From Betaproteobacteria bacterium UBA1934 (GTDB taxonomy: Bacteria; Pseudomonadota; Gammaproteobacteria; Burkholderiales; Rhodocyclaceae): a stretch of DNA of 64,000 nt. Both the position numbers and the translations under genes were made by a program. Of this stretch, positions 7,628 through 18,059 are shown one piece after another; within the stretch, counting starts at the first letter, position 1; every line of letters begins with the position of its first letter. Below the pieces are notes generated by a model. The model was given only the letters and a program-made list of their open reading frames with translations. It ran no database searches and had not been told where the DNA came from. The stretch spans positions 75,037 to 139,036 of the forward strand of contig DDFG01000005.1 in assembly GCA_002337055.1 (NCBI GenBank), given 5' to 3'.

Positions 7628-9865
7628 ATGGCCGAGAGCGGGGACGAGTATCTCAGCTTCGACGAGAACGGTGGCGAAGTGGCCGCCCGGCCGTCGCACG
7701 CCCAGGCCGCGTGGCGGATTCTGGTCGTGGATGATGACCATGATGTACACCGCGCTACCGAATTCGCGCTGCGCGACATTGAAATTCTCGGCCGCCCGCT
7801 CCAGTTCCTGCATGCCTCTACCGCCGCCGAGGCCATCGCCTGCTTGCGCCAGGAGGGTGACATCGCAGTGATCCTGCTCGATGTGGTGATGGAGTCGGAA
7901 CATGCCGGGCTGACGGCAGTTGGGGTGATTCGCAACGAGTTGAAACTGGTCAATCCGCGCATCGTGCTACGTACCGGACAACCAGGCTACGCGCCGGAAA
8001 TCGAAACCATCCGCCTGTACGACATCAACGATTACAAGACCAAGAATGAACTGACCCGATCGAAGCTCTACACGACGCTGACCGCCGCGATTCGCTCCTA
8101 CGATCAGCTTTGCCGGCTCGATGCCAGTCGGCGCGGCCTGGAAATGATCATCTCGGCCAGCCAGCATTTCATCGGCCAAGTCGGCGTTCCCGCCTTTGCC
8201 GAGGGGGTCATCACACAGCTTTCCGCCTTCGTCGGGGTTGCACCCGAGGGCATGGTCTGCGCCCGCGCCGAGTCGGGCGACCGCTCGGGCGAATGCCGGG
8301 TGATCGCGGCAACCGGCCAGTTTGCACATTTTCACGGGCGGCATATCGCCGAGATCGACGATCCGGCGGTGGTTGAAGGCTTGTCACGCTGCGTCAGGGA
8401 AAAGCACGGCGCAGTGGGTAGCGATTATCTCGCGCTCTTTTTTGAGGGCCGCGAGGCCCACGATTTCGCGGTTTTTGTCAGAACCTCACGCAAGCTTGAC
8501 GAGGTCGACAACCATCTGCTGGAAGTTTTCTGCACCAATATCTCGATCTGCGGCGACAACGTCCATCTAGTCGAACAACTGCGCCGGCTTGCTTATCACG
8601 ACACACAATGCCGCCTGCCCAATCGCAGCCACTTCGTCGAAACAGTCGAGCTCCGGTTGGCGGAGACAGCCGGGGAAACCTTTTCGCTGGCGCTGCTCGA
8701 TATCGACCAGTTCTCCGAAATCAACGACATGCTCGGGCATCGCTACGGCGATCAATTGCTGTTTGCCATTGCCCGCCGGCTGGAGGCGGCCTTTCATCCG
8801 CCCTGCGTCGTGGCGCGCATCGGTAACGACGTGTTCGGGTTGTTCGGCGAAGAGTCGCAAGTCTCGCCCGAGACGCTACAGCCCTTCTTGTCTACCACGG
8901 TCGAGATCGAGGGCGTCGAGCGACCGGTCAGCCTGGCCGCCGGGTTCGTGCGGGTGTCACCAGGCACCCCGCACGATGCGGCACTGCTGCTGAAAGATGC
9001 TTCCATTGCCGTCAAGCTTGCCAAGCAGAATGGGCAGGGGCAAACCGCTTATTTCTCGCCCGCCATTGCCATCGCCACGCGCGAGCGCACGCGTCTGCTC
9101 AACGACCTGCGCCAGGCCTTTCGTCAGGATATGCTTTACGTCGCCTATCAGCCCCAGTTTGAGCTCGCCTCGGGCCGCGTGATCGGCGTGGAGGCCTTGC
9201 TGCGCTGGCGTACGGCGGAAGGTGTCAATGTGTCGCCCGAGCGCATCATCCCGATTGCCGAGCAATCCGGCCTCATTATTCCCCTCGGCACTTGGGTACT
9301 GCGCACCGCGCTGCACGCAGCACGTAGTCTCAAGGAAGCGGGTTTTGACGGATTGCGGATGGCGGTCAACGTCTCAACCCACCAGTTCCGGCAGCCGGAT
9401 TTCATCGCCATGGTGCATGACGCGCTGGCTGACAGTGGCGTGGCGCCCACCGATCTGGAGTTGGAAATCACCGAATCGGTGGCGGTGATGGGCCTCGCCT
9501 TCGTCGAGGACGCCTTGCGCACGCTACGCCAGATCGGGCTTTCCATCGCTATTGACGATTTCGGTACGGGCTATTCTTCGCTCTCCTACCTCGGCCATCT
9601 GCCGGCCAACCGTCTGAAAATCGATCAGTCGTTCATCTGGTCAATGACGTCTGGCAAATCCTCGGTCAACATCCCCGAAATGGTCATTCCGTTGGGCCGC
9701 CAGCTCCAGATGAAGGTGATCGCGGAAGGTGTCGAGACCGCCGAACAGGCGGCCAAATTGCTGGAACTGGGCTGCGACGAAGCGCAGGGTTTTCTGTACG
9801 CCCAACCGATGCCGCTCGCCGATCTGCTGGCATGGCTGCGGCAAGGCAAGGCCGCACAGTGGTGA
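7628..9865 (+). CDS. REC-DUF3369-GGDEF-EAL response regulator, predicted c-di-GMP phosphodiesterase
   Basis: A 745-residue cytoplasmic response regulator. The receiver domain (about 28-150) has the acidic cluster VVDDDHD and phospho-acceptor Asp85 in LLDVVM. A DUF3369-like linker domain follows (about 160-310). The GGDEF domain is degenerate: the active loop reads GNDVF at 399-403. The EAL domain is complete, with EALLRW at 522, LEITES, IDDFGTGYSSLSYL, IDQSFI and EGVETAEQ. The predicted output is c-di-GMP hydrolysis controlled by phosphorylation. The stop overlaps the GTG of a ligand-binding lipoprotein, which in turn overlaps a sensor kinase, so all three are probably one operon and one pathway. 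Confidence 0.93.
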   Translation: MAESGDEYLSFDENGGEVAARPSHAQAAWRILVVDDDHDVHRATEFALRDIEILGRPLQFLHASTAAEAIACLRQEGDIAVILLDVVMESEHAGLTAVGVIRNELKLVNPRIVLRTGQPGYAPEIETIRLYDINDYKTKNELTRSKLYTTLTAAIRSYDQLCRLDASRRGLEMIISASQHFIGQVGVPAFAEGVITQLSAFVGVAPEGMVCARAESGDRSGECRVIAATGQFAHFHGRHIAEIDDPAVVEGLSRCVREKHGAVGSDYLALFFEGREAHDFAVFVRTSRKLDEVDNHLLEVFCTNISICGDNVHLVEQLRRLAYHDTQCRLPNRSHFVETVELRLAETAGETFSLALLDIDQFSEINDMLGHRYGDQLLFAIARRLEAAFHPPCVVARIGNDVFGLFGEESQVSPETLQPFLSTTVEIEGVERPVSLAAGFVRVSPGTPHDAALLLKDASIAVKLAKQNGQGQTAYFSPAIAIATRERTRLLNDLRQAFRQDMLYVAYQPQFELASGRVIGVEALLRWRTAEGVNVSPERIIPIAEQSGLIIPLGTWVLRTALHAARSLKEAGFDGLRMAVNVSTHQFRQPDFIAMVHDALADSGVAPTDLELEITESVAVMGLAFVEDALRTLRQIGLSIAIDDFGTGYSSLSYLGHLPANRLKIDQSFIWSMTSGKSSVNIPEMVIPLGRQLQMKVIAEGVETAEQAAKLLELGCDEAQGFLYAQPMPLADLLAWLRQGKAAQW

Positions 9866-10968
9866 AGCCGGCTGTCTCGATCTGTGCCGTGGTGGCGTGC
9901 CTGTGCGCCTGTACGCCACCGGAACCGATCCGCATCGGCTACGTCGCTACCCTGTCGGGACGCAGCGCCGATCTCGGCATGGCGGGGCGCAACGGTACCC
10001 TGCTGGCGGTCGAGGAAATCAACGCGGCGGGCGGCGTCAACGGCCGTCCGCTCGAACTGCTTGTGCGCGACGACGAGCAGAACGACGAAACCGGCACACG
10101 CGCAGTGGAGGCATTGGCCGCAGAGAAGGTGGTCGCCATCGTAGGCCCGATGACCAGCAGCATGGCTTTTGCGCTAGCCCCGGTGGTCACTCGCCTGGAA
10201 GTGCCACTGGTCAGCCCGACCGCCACTGCCAACGAATTGCTGGACCGCGACGACATGCTGTTCAGGCTCTCTTCCCCGACTAGCGACCATGCCAAACTCG
10301 ATGCCTCCTTTCAGTTTCAGGTGCAAGGGCGGCGACGGCTGGCGGTGGCATATGAAGTCGGCAATCCGATCTACACCAAAGGTTACCTGAAGGAATTCAC
10401 GGCTGCCTTCACCGCCCAGGGTGGCGAGCTGGTGCGGCAGATCGCCTTCGATTCGGCCCAAGATACCGATCTCGCCGCCATCGTGCGCGACCTGGCGGCC
10501 GGCCGTCCGGACGGCTTTCTGTTTATCGCCAACGCCCTCGATTCGGCGAGGCTCGCCCAGCACGCACGCAGGCAGCTCCCCACCATGCCGCTGATCGGCG
10601 TCGCCTGGGCCGGTACCGAGGAGTTTGCCGAACTGGGCGGCAAGGCTGTTGAAGGTATGTGGGTCGGCCAATATTTCAACCGGGACGATCAATCGCCTGC
10701 CTATCTCGCCTTTAAGGAGAGCTTTGAGAAGCGCTTCCGCGAACTGCCCGGCTTCGGGAGCGCAGCCGCCTTCGATGCTGTCCACGTAATTGCCACGGCT
10801 TTGCGCAAACAAACCGGTCAGCAAACGCTAAAAGATGCATTGCTCAAGGATGGCCCCTACACCGGCCTGCAACAGCCCATCCGTTTCAATGCCACTGGAG
10901 ACGCATTGCGGCCATCGCAGGTGGCTGTCGTACGGGGCGGGCGCCTCGTCGCTCAACCTTGGCCATGA
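9862..10968 (+). CDS. Branched-chain-amino-acid-type periplasmic binding lipoprotein
   Basis: A 368-residue type I periplasmic binding protein of the LivJ/Peripla_BP_6 family. The N-terminus gives a short lipoprotein signal ending in LCAC, so it is probably anchored in a membrane facing the periplasm. IRIGYVATLSG is the first strand of the fold. Other family landmarks are AVEEINAAGGVNGRPLELLVRDD, VVAIVGPMTSS and PLVSPTATA. No permease gene is present. It is sandwiched, with GTGA and ATGA overlaps, between a phosphodiesterase response regulator and a kinase, so a sensory rather than transport role is likely. I chose GTG at 9862 for the overlap and signal; an ATG at 9832 in frame is the alternative. 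Confidence 0.85.
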   Translation: MKPAVSICAVVACLCACTPPEPIRIGYVATLSGRSADLGMAGRNGTLLAVEEINAAGGVNGRPLELLVRDDEQNDETGTRAVEALAAEKVVAIVGPMTSSMAFALAPVVTRLEVPLVSPTATANELLDRDDMLFRLSSPTSDHAKLDASFQFQVQGRRRLAVAYEVGNPIYTKGYLKEFTAAFTAQGGELVRQIAFDSAQDTDLAAIVRDLAAGRPDGFLFIANALDSARLAQHARRQLPTMPLIGVAWAGTEEFAELGGKAVEGMWVGQYFNRDDQSPAYLAFKESFEKRFRELPGFGSAAAFDAVHVIATALRKQTGQQTLKDALLKDGPYTGLQQPIRFNATGDALRPSQVAVVRGGRLVAQPWP

Positions 10969-13307
10969 AAGCCTGGACGCTCCGCTCGGCACTGACAGCC
11001 CTGATGCTCGGCATCATTGTCAGCACCTTCTTCATTCTCGCCACCGGCATTTTGCTCTATCGTCTGCCGCAAATCTCGCAGGCCAGCCACGATGTCGCTC
11101 AGCGCGAAGCCAGCGACATTGCCTATCTGCTCGAATACCAGCTTGACGGCATCCGTTCCCAGCTACAACCGACCGCTGCCTTTCTGCGCAAGCCGCACAG
11201 CCAGCAGGAAATCGAGGCGCATCTCGACGCCATTGTTGGCGACGGGGTGGTCATCGAAGCGATCTATGTGGTGAATCTGAACGGCTCGATCGAAACCGTG
11301 GGCCTACCGCCCGTTCGGCAGCATCGACGCAAGGATCTCAGCATCGGCGATTTTTCAGCCAACCGCCTGTTCCAGCACGTCATTGCGAACAGCGACACCG
11401 CCTGGAGCGACAAGTATCTCTCCGCAATGACCGGCAGCTTCACCATCGGTATCGCGATGTCAGCGGACGACAAGGTCATCGTCGCCGAAGTCGCGCCGCA
11501 GACTATGTTCGAAACCGTGCGCGCCATCGCCCGACGAACCGATCATCCGGTCATGGTGGTTGATTCGCGAGGCGAGTGGATCGCCGACAACACTCGTCAG
11601 AGCGAAGCGCGCCTGCACAACTGGGCGGGGCATCCCGCCGTCAAGGCCGCGCTGGAAGCAGAAACGCCCCCAGACAGCGCACTGCTCGACGGCCGCGAGG
11701 TCCGCACCGGCCACGATGTCTCGCCCCACCTTGGCTGGGCCATCGTAGTCGGCGTACCCACCGGCATGGACAACCCGGAGATTCGCAACACCGTTTATCT
11801 GGTGATCGGCAGTTTCCTGGCCGCCGTGCTGATCGGCCTGGTAACCGTACCGGTGTTAATCGCGCAATATGATCGTCCCTTGCGCAGCCTCTTCGACCGT
11901 ACAAACAGACTGGCGCGTGGCGACTATTCGCCGGGCGAAACATCGCCGGGCCGCATCCACGAGTTGAACCAGTTGCTTCAGGACATGGAACACATGGCGC
12001 ACGCCATCCGCGAGCGTCAGGACGAAATTTCGCATACCACCCGGCGTCTTGAGGAGAGCGGCCAGGACCTGCTTTCCATCTTCAACGCCTCCCCGGTGGC
12101 GATGAGCATCACTGATGCCCGCCAGAACTACGGCATCGTCAATGTCAATGCAGCCTGGGAAAAGCAGTTTGGGCGCAGCCGCAAGACCGTACGCGGACTG
12201 AACGGCGCACAGATCGGCCTGTGGGCGCACCCGGAAGACCGCATCGCCTTCCGCGAACGCCTCGAGGCGGACGGCGCCGTCGACGGCTGCGAGGTCTGGT
12301 GCCTGCGCAGCGACGGCAGCCGGCTGTTGTGCAAAGTTTCCGGCCGCATGGTGCAGTCCGGGGAACGTCATCTGGTCATCATGGTGCAGGAAGACGTCAC
12401 CGAGCGGCGCCGCAATGAAGAACGTATTCAGGAGCTGAATGCGGAACTCGAAACCCGCGTGCTGGAACGCACGCAGGATCTCGAGCATGCTAACCGGGAA
12501 CTGAGCGACACCCTGTCCGATCTGCAAACCATGCAGCAGGAACTGGTCAATGCCGAAAAACTGGCCGCCTTGGGTCGACTCGTGGCAGGTATCGCGCATG
12601 AACTGAACACGCCTATCGGCAACGGACTGATGGCCGCCACCACCTTCCGCGACCAGCTGGTCGCGCTCAGGCAAAATCTCGGCCACAACAAGATTCCGGC
12701 CGAATACGCCGCCTTGCTCGCCGATGCCGACACCGCGATCGGCATCGTCACGCGTAACCTGGAGCGCAGCGCCCAGTTGATCGCCAGCTTCAAACGCACT
12801 GCCGTCGATCAGACGACTGACCCGCGCCGTCGCTTTTTGCTCAAGGATATGGTCGATGAAGTGCTGGCGGTGCTCCAGCCCACACTGCGGCAAGCGCCGG
12901 TCGACATCGCCACGGACATTCCGGCCGATATCGAACTCGACAGCTTTCCCGGCTCGCTCGAACAGGTACTGGCCAACCTCATCAACAACGCTGTTCTGCA
13001 CGCTTTTGAAAACCGTGAGCGGGGCCGCATCGAGCTGACTGCTGACGCTGTGGGCGACGACGCCGTGCTGATCCGCGTCGCAGACGATGGCACCGGCATT
13101 CCGGGCGAGTTGCAAAAGCACGTCTTCACGCCCTTCTTCACCACCAAACTGGGCAGAGGCGGTTCGGGACTGGGCTTGCATATCGTCCATAGCGCCGTCA
13201 CCTCCGTGCTGGGTGGCCGTATCGCCTTCACCAGCAGCCGTGACGACGGCACGCTCTTCGAGATCAAGCTGCCTCGTGTCGCGCCCGAACGCCCTTCTGC
13301 GACTTGA
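10965..13307 (+). CDS. Membrane sensor histidine kinase with dCACHE-like and PAS domains
   Basis: A 780-residue inner-membrane kinase. TM1 (about 8-30) and TM2 (about 275-298) flank a periplasmic sensor of roughly 240 residues that resembles a double-CACHE domain. A HAMP segment, a PAS domain (about 365-480) and a coiled coil follow. The kinase core has the H box AGIAHELNTPIGNG with His545, the N box LANLINNAVLHAF, G1 ADDGTGIPG, F box PFFTTKLGRGGSGLGL, and an intact G2. There is no receiver domain, so it probably phosphorylates the REC-EAL protein two genes upstream. The ATG overlaps the preceding TGA (ATGA), which suggests that binding protein, kinase and response regulator are made together. 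Confidence 0.92.
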   Translation: MKAWTLRSALTALMLGIIVSTFFILATGILLYRLPQISQASHDVAQREASDIAYLLEYQLDGIRSQLQPTAAFLRKPHSQQEIEAHLDAIVGDGVVIEAIYVVNLNGSIETVGLPPVRQHRRKDLSIGDFSANRLFQHVIANSDTAWSDKYLSAMTGSFTIGIAMSADDKVIVAEVAPQTMFETVRAIARRTDHPVMVVDSRGEWIADNTRQSEARLHNWAGHPAVKAALEAETPPDSALLDGREVRTGHDVSPHLGWAIVVGVPTGMDNPEIRNTVYLVIGSFLAAVLIGLVTVPVLIAQYDRPLRSLFDRTNRLARGDYSPGETSPGRIHELNQLLQDMEHMAHAIRERQDEISHTTRRLEESGQDLLSIFNASPVAMSITDARQNYGIVNVNAAWEKQFGRSRKTVRGLNGAQIGLWAHPEDRIAFRERLEADGAVDGCEVWCLRSDGSRLLCKVSGRMVQSGERHLVIMVQEDVTERRRNEERIQELNAELETRVLERTQDLEHANRELSDTLSDLQTMQQELVNAEKLAALGRLVAGIAHELNTPIGNGLMAATTFRDQLVALRQNLGHNKIPAEYAALLADADTAIGIVTRNLERSAQLIASFKRTAVDQTTDPRRRFLLKDMVDEVLAVLQPTLRQAPVDIATDIPADIELDSFPGSLEQVLANLINNAVLHAFENRERGRIELTADAVGDDAVLIRVADDGTGIPGELQKHVFTPFFTTKLGRGGSGLGLHIVHSAVTSVLGGRIAFTSSRDDGTLFEIKLPRVAPERPSAT

Positions 13308-13342
13308 ACGCGACGGCAACATTTGTGAGAAAATCGACGGCC

Positions 13343-13834
13343 ATGCAAATCCGATATTTCCTTCCCTGCCTGCTGTTCGTCCTGAGCGGTTGCGATCAGG
13401 TGAACCAGGCGCTCGGCGTCGAAGATCCGGCCAAGAAGGAAGCCCGACAAGAAGCCGAGGGCCGCGCCGTCGGCGGCGCTTGTCGGCATTCCGGGCGCGC
13501 CATCGAGGATTGCTACGCGATCTACTCCTGGCTGCCAAAGGCGGCGGTGTTCGGCGGCTGGCGCGACATGGACACCTACATGCGGGAAAACAAGATCGAC
13601 ACGGTCGCGCCGCAACTGCCGCCGCCGGAACCTCCCGGCAAGAAACGCAAGAAGGCGGCCGACGCCGATGCCGACGAACCCGCCAAAAAAGCGGAAAGCG
13701 GCAAGGACGAAAAAGCGCCGGAAAAAGGCGAGAAGACCGAGAAGTCCGACAAGCCTGAAGTGCCCGAAAAAGCGCCCGAGAAGGCTGACAAGGCCTCCGA
13801 AAAGCCTGCCGCGCGCCCCGCCGCCAAGCACTGA
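13343..13834 (+). CDS. Lipoprotein with Lys/Pro/Glu/Ala-rich tail
   Basis: A 163-residue lipoprotein with signal MQIRYFLPCLLFVLSGC, lipobox LSGC. The middle holds a compact segment with two cysteines (ACRHSGRAIEDCYAIYSWLP) that could form a disulfide, and KAAVFGGWRDMDTYMREN. This part is recurrent in betaproteobacterial hypothetical proteins, from memory. The last 60 residues are a low-complexity run of Lys, Glu, Pro and Ala with EKAPEK-like repeats and are probably disordered. The frame begins at a TTG at 13304, but only the ATG at 13343 gives a signal peptide. It lies 36 bases after the kinase gene and may belong to that operon. Function unknown. Confidence 0.7.
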   Translation: MQIRYFLPCLLFVLSGCDQVNQALGVEDPAKKEARQEAEGRAVGGACRHSGRAIEDCYAIYSWLPKAAVFGGWRDMDTYMRENKIDTVAPQLPPPEPPGKKRKKAADADADEPAKKAESGKDEKAPEKGEKTEKSDKPEVPEKAPEKADKASEKPAARPAAKH

Positions 13835-13886
13835 AGCCCTTGCCAGACGCACAGCAATCCCGCCCACGGATTAGCGGTCAGGCGCG

Positions 13887-13892
13887 TATAAT
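13887..13892 (+). promoter_or_regulatory. -10 element immediately before rhlE
   Basis: A perfect TATAAT ends 7 bases before the rhlE ATG at 13900. No Shine-Dalgarno lies between them, so the transcript may be leaderless or nearly so. A convincing -35 hexamer is not visible. Confidence 0.4.
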
Positions 13893-13899
13893 GCCGGCC

Positions 13900-15329
<1,430 letters not shown>

Positions 15330-15330
<1 letters not shown>

Positions 15331-15344
15331 GGGCGGAACGCCCC
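15330..15344 (-). terminator. Terminator of the PP2C gene (shared with convergent rhlE)
   Basis: A perfect 6-bp stem GGGGCG/CGCCCC with a 3-base loop between the convergent rhlE and PP2C genes. On the minus strand it is followed by TATTTTC, so it is best suited to ending the PP2C transcript. Confidence 0.55.
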
Positions 15345-15365
15345 GCTGCAAAGGGCCGCTCGTGT

Positions 15366-16190
15366 TCAGTGCCTGCCGCGCTCCGGAAGCGGCGGGAATC
15401 CGGGGCGAGGTTTAAAACCGGAAGGCAGCTTGGGTTTTTCGACCACGACTTCATTGAACTTGATAACCGCCAGAGAGCAGTTGTCGCCTTCGCCACGTCC
15501 ACGCTCTCGTGCCCTTTTGATCAGCACCTCGCAGGCCTCGCGCGCCGCAAAGGCCGCCACGACACCGCCCAGCTCGACTGGATCGAAATAGGCCCACAAA
15601 CCGTCCGAACACAACACATAAGCGTCGCCATCCTGAATCTCGTCGGTCTCACCAAAACTGAACTTGGGCGCTTCACCCCCGCCCAGTGAGGTCAGCAATA
15701 CGTTGCGGTACTGATGATTTTCCGCCTGCTCCGGCGTGATCTTGCCGTTGGCGAGCAGATGTTCGACGTAGGAGTGATCGGTCGTGCGGAACAGCATGCG
15801 ACCCGTCCTGAAACGATAGAGACGGCTGTCGCCGCAGTGCCCCCAGGCGATCTGGCCGGGCTGAAGCAGCAACAGGACTGCCGTGCTGTGCGGCTCCTTT
15901 TCGTTGATAAAGCGCGAAGCCTTGATCATGGTGTGGGCTTCGAGCATGCTGTGTTCCAGCATCTGGCGGGAGGGATCGTCGGAGGGCGAAAAATGTCCGA
16001 GGTTTTGGCGGGCAGTGTGGATCACCTGCTCCGCCGCCAGCGAGCCGCCAGTGTGCCCGCCCATACCGTCCGCGAGCACTGCCAGCGCCACGCCTTTCAC
16101 CTTGGGATGGGCGAAGATCGCCACCCTGTCCTGCTGTTCCTGCCGATCACCCTGGTGCTGGGCGAAACAGGCATCCATCTTGAACGGCAC
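15366..16190 (-). CDS. PP2C-family protein serine/threonine phosphatase
   Basis: A 274-residue soluble phosphatase of the PPM/PP2C family that removes phosphate from Ser/Thr using two metal ions. Metal-binding motifs are present in order: QQDRV near the N-terminus, LADGMGGHTGG, HCGDSRLYRF, LCSDGLWAYF and GDNCSLAVI near the C-terminus. The frame stays open to a TTG at 16235, but GTG at 16190 has a clean GGAGG eight bases upstream and I chose it. The length is normal for stand-alone PP2C enzymes, followed by a short Pro/Arg tail. No Ser/Thr kinase is in the window. The HDOD gene just upstream on the same strand ends 46 bases away and may be co-transcribed. Confidence 0.9.
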   Translation of the reverse strand: MPFKMDACFAQHQGDRQEQQDRVAIFAHPKVKGVALAVLADGMGGHTGGSLAAEQVIHTARQNLGHFSPSDDPSRQMLEHSMLEAHTMIKASRFINEKEPHSTAVLLLLQPGQIAWGHCGDSRLYRFRTGRMLFRTTDHSYVEHLLANGKITPEQAENHQYRNVLLTSLGGGEAPKFSFGETDEIQDGDAYVLCSDGLWAYFDPVELGGVVAAFAAREACEVLIKRARERGRGEGDNCSLAVIKFNEVVVEKPKLPSGFKPRPGFPPLPERGRH

Positions 16191-16235
16191 GGTCAGCGCC
16201 TCCGGGCATCGCGAGCGCCAAACGGCGCAAGGCAA

Positions 16236-17117
16236 TCAGGACTGGGCATGAAAATGCTCCAGCATGACGTCGATGAATTCGGGCAACGCATCCGCATGTA
16301 CTCCGAGCTCGCCTAGAACGTCATCCTGGATCGACGACCATTCCGGGTTATCCACCGACAAATCCTGGTAGTAGAGGTGAATCGCCATTTGCACAATCGC
16401 AACCATGCTGCGCGAGGCGTGCATGCCGAGACGGGTGATGTCATGGTGGTTGCGGATGGCGTCGCAGATGAAATCGGGCATGTTCCAGTGTTTGGCAACC
16501 AGATAGCCGACCACGCAATGATCGGCGAAAAATTTCTTGTCCTCGTCGGCCAGGCAGGCCCAGCGCCCCGGTTCAGTCAGCTTCATTTCCGCGCAGTAGG
16601 TCGGAAAGCGGCGCATCAGCAAAGGCACGCCGCAATCGTGGAACATGCCGGCGAGAAAAGCCTGGTCGGGGAAGATGTTGCACACAGTAATGCGGTCGTC
16701 CGCCACCAGCATGGCCAGTTGCGCAACCGCCTCCGAGCGCGCCCAGAATGCCTCGTAAGCCTCGCGGTTGGTCTTGGCGTCGTGCAGGCTCGCGAGCGAA
16801 ATGGCTTGCACCAGATTAAAGGTCTGCCGCACGCCAACGGTATGCAGAATCGCCTCCACTGAATCGAAGGGATGGTGCTGCCGGTACGCCACGCTGTTAC
16901 AGGCTTTGAACAACATCGCTACCATCCCGGGGTCGCTGTGGATGATGCGCGACAACACCCGCACGTCGAAGGCCTTCTTTTGCAGGTGCTGTCGAAGTTC
17001 CTCCAGTACCCGCGGCTGTGCGGGAATCATCATGCCCTGCTCAAGCAAACGCTTGACCATGGCCGCGTCCGGTGCCGCCAATGTACGCACTGCCTCGCCA
17101 ACCGACACCTTGGCCAT
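16236..17117 (-). CDS. HDOD-domain protein
   Basis: A 293-residue protein built around one HDOD domain (about residues 20-215). Motifs include IPAQPRVLEELRQHL, VRVLSRIIHSDPGMVAMLFK, CNSVAYR and FLAGMFHDCGVPLL. The catalytic HD pairs of true HD phosphohydrolases are mostly lost, although HDCG survives. HDOD proteins are regulatory, often linked to c-di-GMP, chemotaxis or stress, but the target cannot be predicted here. The frame continues upstream to 17240. ATG 17117 is preceded by a GGGGGACAGGA purine run and gives a family-like N-terminus. It precedes the PP2C phosphatase on the same strand with 45 bases between them. Confidence 0.85.
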   Translation of the reverse strand: MAKVSVGEAVRTLAAPDAAMVKRLLEQGMMIPAQPRVLEELRQHLQKKAFDVRVLSRIIHSDPGMVAMLFKACNSVAYRQHHPFDSVEAILHTVGVRQTFNLVQAISLASLHDAKTNREAYEAFWARSEAVAQLAMLVADDRITVCNIFPDQAFLAGMFHDCGVPLLMRRFPTYCAEMKLTEPGRWACLADEDKKFFADHCVVGYLVAKHWNMPDFICDAIRNHHDITRLGMHASRSMVAIVQMAIHLYYQDLSVDNPEWSSIQDDVLGELGVHADALPEFIDVMLEHFHAQS

Positions 17118-17203
17118 TCCTGTCCCCCTGCACTCGTCGCCCGTGCCTTGATGACATCTTGCGCGACGCCCGCGTATCTCGCGATGGTTCAAATTGGGGG
17201 ATA

Positions 17204-17995
17204 TTATGCCGCGAAACCGTTCTGCGCGCCCAGCCAACACAAACCATCCTCGGTCGAACCCGCCGGACGGTATTCACACCCCACCCAGCCGGAATAGCCC
17301 AGCGCATCGAGCCGCGCCAGCAGCCGCGCGAAATCGATCTCACCGGTACCTGGCTCATGGCGCCCGGGATAGTCCGCAATCTGAACGTGACCGAGCCGCC
17401 CTGCCGCCTGATCGAGCCAGATACCGGCATCGCCCGTCGCAACGTGGGCATGGTAGAGATCGAGTTGCAGGCGCACGTTCGGGCGGTCGATGTCATCCAG
17501 CAGTGCCAGCGCTTTGGCGGGCGAATCAAGCCAGTAGCCAGGCATGTCGATGCGGCTGTTGATCGGCTCGATCAGGACGATTACGCCATGCGGCGCAAAG
17601 CGGTCGGCGGCACGGCGAAGTCGCGCGATGTAGCGGACCCGGAGGGCCGCTTCATCCTCGCCCGCCGGCCGCAAACCTGCCAGGCAATGCACCTGCCGAC
17701 AGTTCAGCGCGGCGACGTAGCGTGCGGCCTGTTCGATCCCCTGCTCGAATTCGTCGTCGCGCCCAGGCAAACAGGCCAACCCACGCTCACCCGCCGCCCA
17801 ATCGCCAGGCGGTAGGTTGAAAAGCGCGCATTCCAGGCTGGCCGCCGCCAGCCAGATGGCCAGATCTTCCGGCCTGTACTCGTAGGGAAACAGGCACTCG
17901 ACGGCGCGAAAGCCGGCGGCCGCGGCCCGTGCAAAACGCTCGGGAAAGGGGTATTCGGTAAACAGAAAACTGAGGTTGGCAGCGAACCGGGGCAT
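17204..17995 (-). CDS. hyi: Hydroxypyruvate isomerase family protein
   Basis: A 263-residue TIM-barrel enzyme of the xylose-isomerase-like family. MPRFAANLSFLFTEYPFPERF is a textbook Hyi N-terminus. The metal and active-site residues appear as the Glu of LIEPINSRIDMPGY, the Asp and His of LQLDLYHAHV, HVQIADYPGRHEPGTGEI and the Glu of GCEYRP. The family interconverts hydroxypyruvate and tartronate semialdehyde in glyoxylate metabolism. The related OtnI acts on 2-oxo-tetronate, so substrate is not certain. No glyoxylate carboligase or tartronate semialdehyde reductase gene is adjacent. It is divergent from the cobalamin adenosyltransferase gene, with 64 bases between starts. Confidence 0.88.
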   Translation of the reverse strand: MPRFAANLSFLFTEYPFPERFARAAAAGFRAVECLFPYEYRPEDLAIWLAAASLECALFNLPPGDWAAGERGLACLPGRDDEFEQGIEQAARYVAALNCRQVHCLAGLRPAGEDEAALRVRYIARLRRAADRFAPHGVIVLIEPINSRIDMPGYWLDSPAKALALLDDIDRPNVRLQLDLYHAHVATGDAGIWLDQAAGRLGHVQIADYPGRHEPGTGEIDFARLLARLDALGYSGWVGCEYRPAGSTEDGLCWLGAQNGFAA

Positions 17996-18028
17996 GGCAA
18001 AGTCGGTCAGTGTCGAATCGGCGGACAG

Positions 18029-18034
18029 TATAAT
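18029..18034 (+). promoter_or_regulatory. -10 element for the cobalamin adenosyltransferase gene
   Basis: A perfect TATAAT 25 bases before the ATG at 18060, in the divergent intergenic region with hyi. No clear -35 was found. Confidence 0.4.
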
Positions 18035-18059
18035 CGCCGCTCACTCAGGAAAATTCATC

